Origin: Paenibacillus stellifer
GTDB taxonomy: Bacteria > Bacillota > Bacilli > Paenibacillales > Paenibacillaceae
NCBI RefSeq assembly: GCF_000758685.1
Contig: NZ_CP009286.1
Span: 2,014,501 to 2,078,500, forward strand
Direction of reading: 5' to 3'
Length of the DNA stretch: 64,000 bases
Shown: in pieces, positions 63,664 through 64,000 of the stretch
Position numbering within the stretch: the stretch's first letter is position 1
How the letters are laid out: each line of letters opens with the position of its first letter
Translations under genes and position numbers: made by a program
The notes under the pieces: generated by a model
What the model was told of the DNA's origin: nothing
The model's database searches: none
Seen by the model: the letters and a program-made list of their open reading frames with translations, nothing else

Positions 63664-63894
63664 TTACGCTTCCCGCTCCATATCCTGCCGAATGATTGAG
63701 GCAAGTGAGGACAGCAGGGGAGCTTTATTTGTTTTGATAAAAAAATGCCCGCCTTCAATCATTTCAATTGTAAACGGCCCATCGCAACAGCTGCTCCACG
63801 CCTCCATTCCTTCCCGGCTCGCCTCCGGATCGCTTGTACCGGTAAAAGCCGAAATGGTGCAGTCCAGTTTTGCTTCTTCGGAATAACGAATGTC
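63664..63894 (-). pseudogene. Type II thioesterase-like C-terminal fragment
   Basis: Minus frame from just after a TGA (63895-63897) reads DIRYSEEAKLDCTISAFTGT, SDPEASREGMEAWSSCCDGP, FTIEMIEGGHFFIKTNKAPL and ends REA-stop. DCxIxAFxGxxDP and GGHFF are typical of the C-terminal third of GrsT/SrfAD-type thioesterases of peptide antibiotic clusters. The upstream part to 64000 is not in frame, so the gene is broken or has moved here as a fragment. Confidence 0.6.
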
Positions 63895-64000
63895 TCATCC
63901 AGCGTACGCCTCCCTGCGTTCAAGTATGATGCCATGGCGGGTGAGCGCATTGTCAGCTTGCTGGAGCAGCCGGTTATGGGTGGTGACAAACTGACTGGAA

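Overview
The window looks like a Gram-positive, spore-forming Firmicute chromosome, most probably Paenibacillus. Reasons: the Suf genes run in the Firmicute order sufC-sufD-sufS-sufU-sufB, there is a sporulation gene yhbH, S-layer-homology (SLH) surface anchoring, a secreted protein with a copper-amine-oxidase-N-type domain, strong AGGAGG ribosome sites and many TTG/GTG starts. This is inference from gene content; no search was run.

Host part 1 (1-12603) is a maltodextrin/starch locus. A GH13 glycosidase (partial, minus strand) diverges from a malEFG-type ABC importer. A methyl-accepting chemotaxis protein and a very large secreted SLH-anchored alpha-glucan hydrolase follow. Together they would sense, degrade, import and hydrolyse starch fragments. 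Two cre-like boxes lie upstream of malE. Host part 2 (12812-21695) holds unrelated housekeeping genes: yhbH, an amidohydrolase, DUF423, DUF4190, DUF1805, dps and DUF1802. Host part 3 (21686-27038) is the sufCDSUB operon behind a promoter carrying three tandem 10-bp repeats.

From 27010 to 63468 lies an apparently intact prophage of about 36.4 kb, inserted into the last codons of sufB. The 17-bp att core is inside the coding sequence, and the phage re-supplies the last four SufB residues with synonymous codons. The displaced original end of sufB is still readable beyond attR. Layout: integrase, ImmA-like peptidase and repressor leftward; then rightward cro-like and early genes, a replication initiator with two 11-bp-phased iteron arrays, PcfK/PcfJ-like proteins, MmcB-like and MazG-like proteins and an ArpU-type late regulator. 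A 450-bp non-coding late control region follows (phased repeats, a tRNA-like fold, a terminator). Then come HNH, terS, terL, portal, ClpP-type protease, HK97 capsid, connectors, contractile tail sheath and tube, tape measure, a compact baseplate, fibre, holin and an M15 endolysin. At the right end are a lipoprotein gene and hicAB, all on the minus strand. The particle should be a myovirus with an HK97-type head.

Beyond attR there is a decayed second integrase end and a decayed thioesterase fragment, which suggests the sufB site was used by an earlier element. The best candidates for undescribed biology are the leader RNA with its tRNA-like domain upstream of a late operon that carries several internal intrinsic terminators, the iteron arrays embedded in and before the replication gene, and the exact coding repair of sufB.
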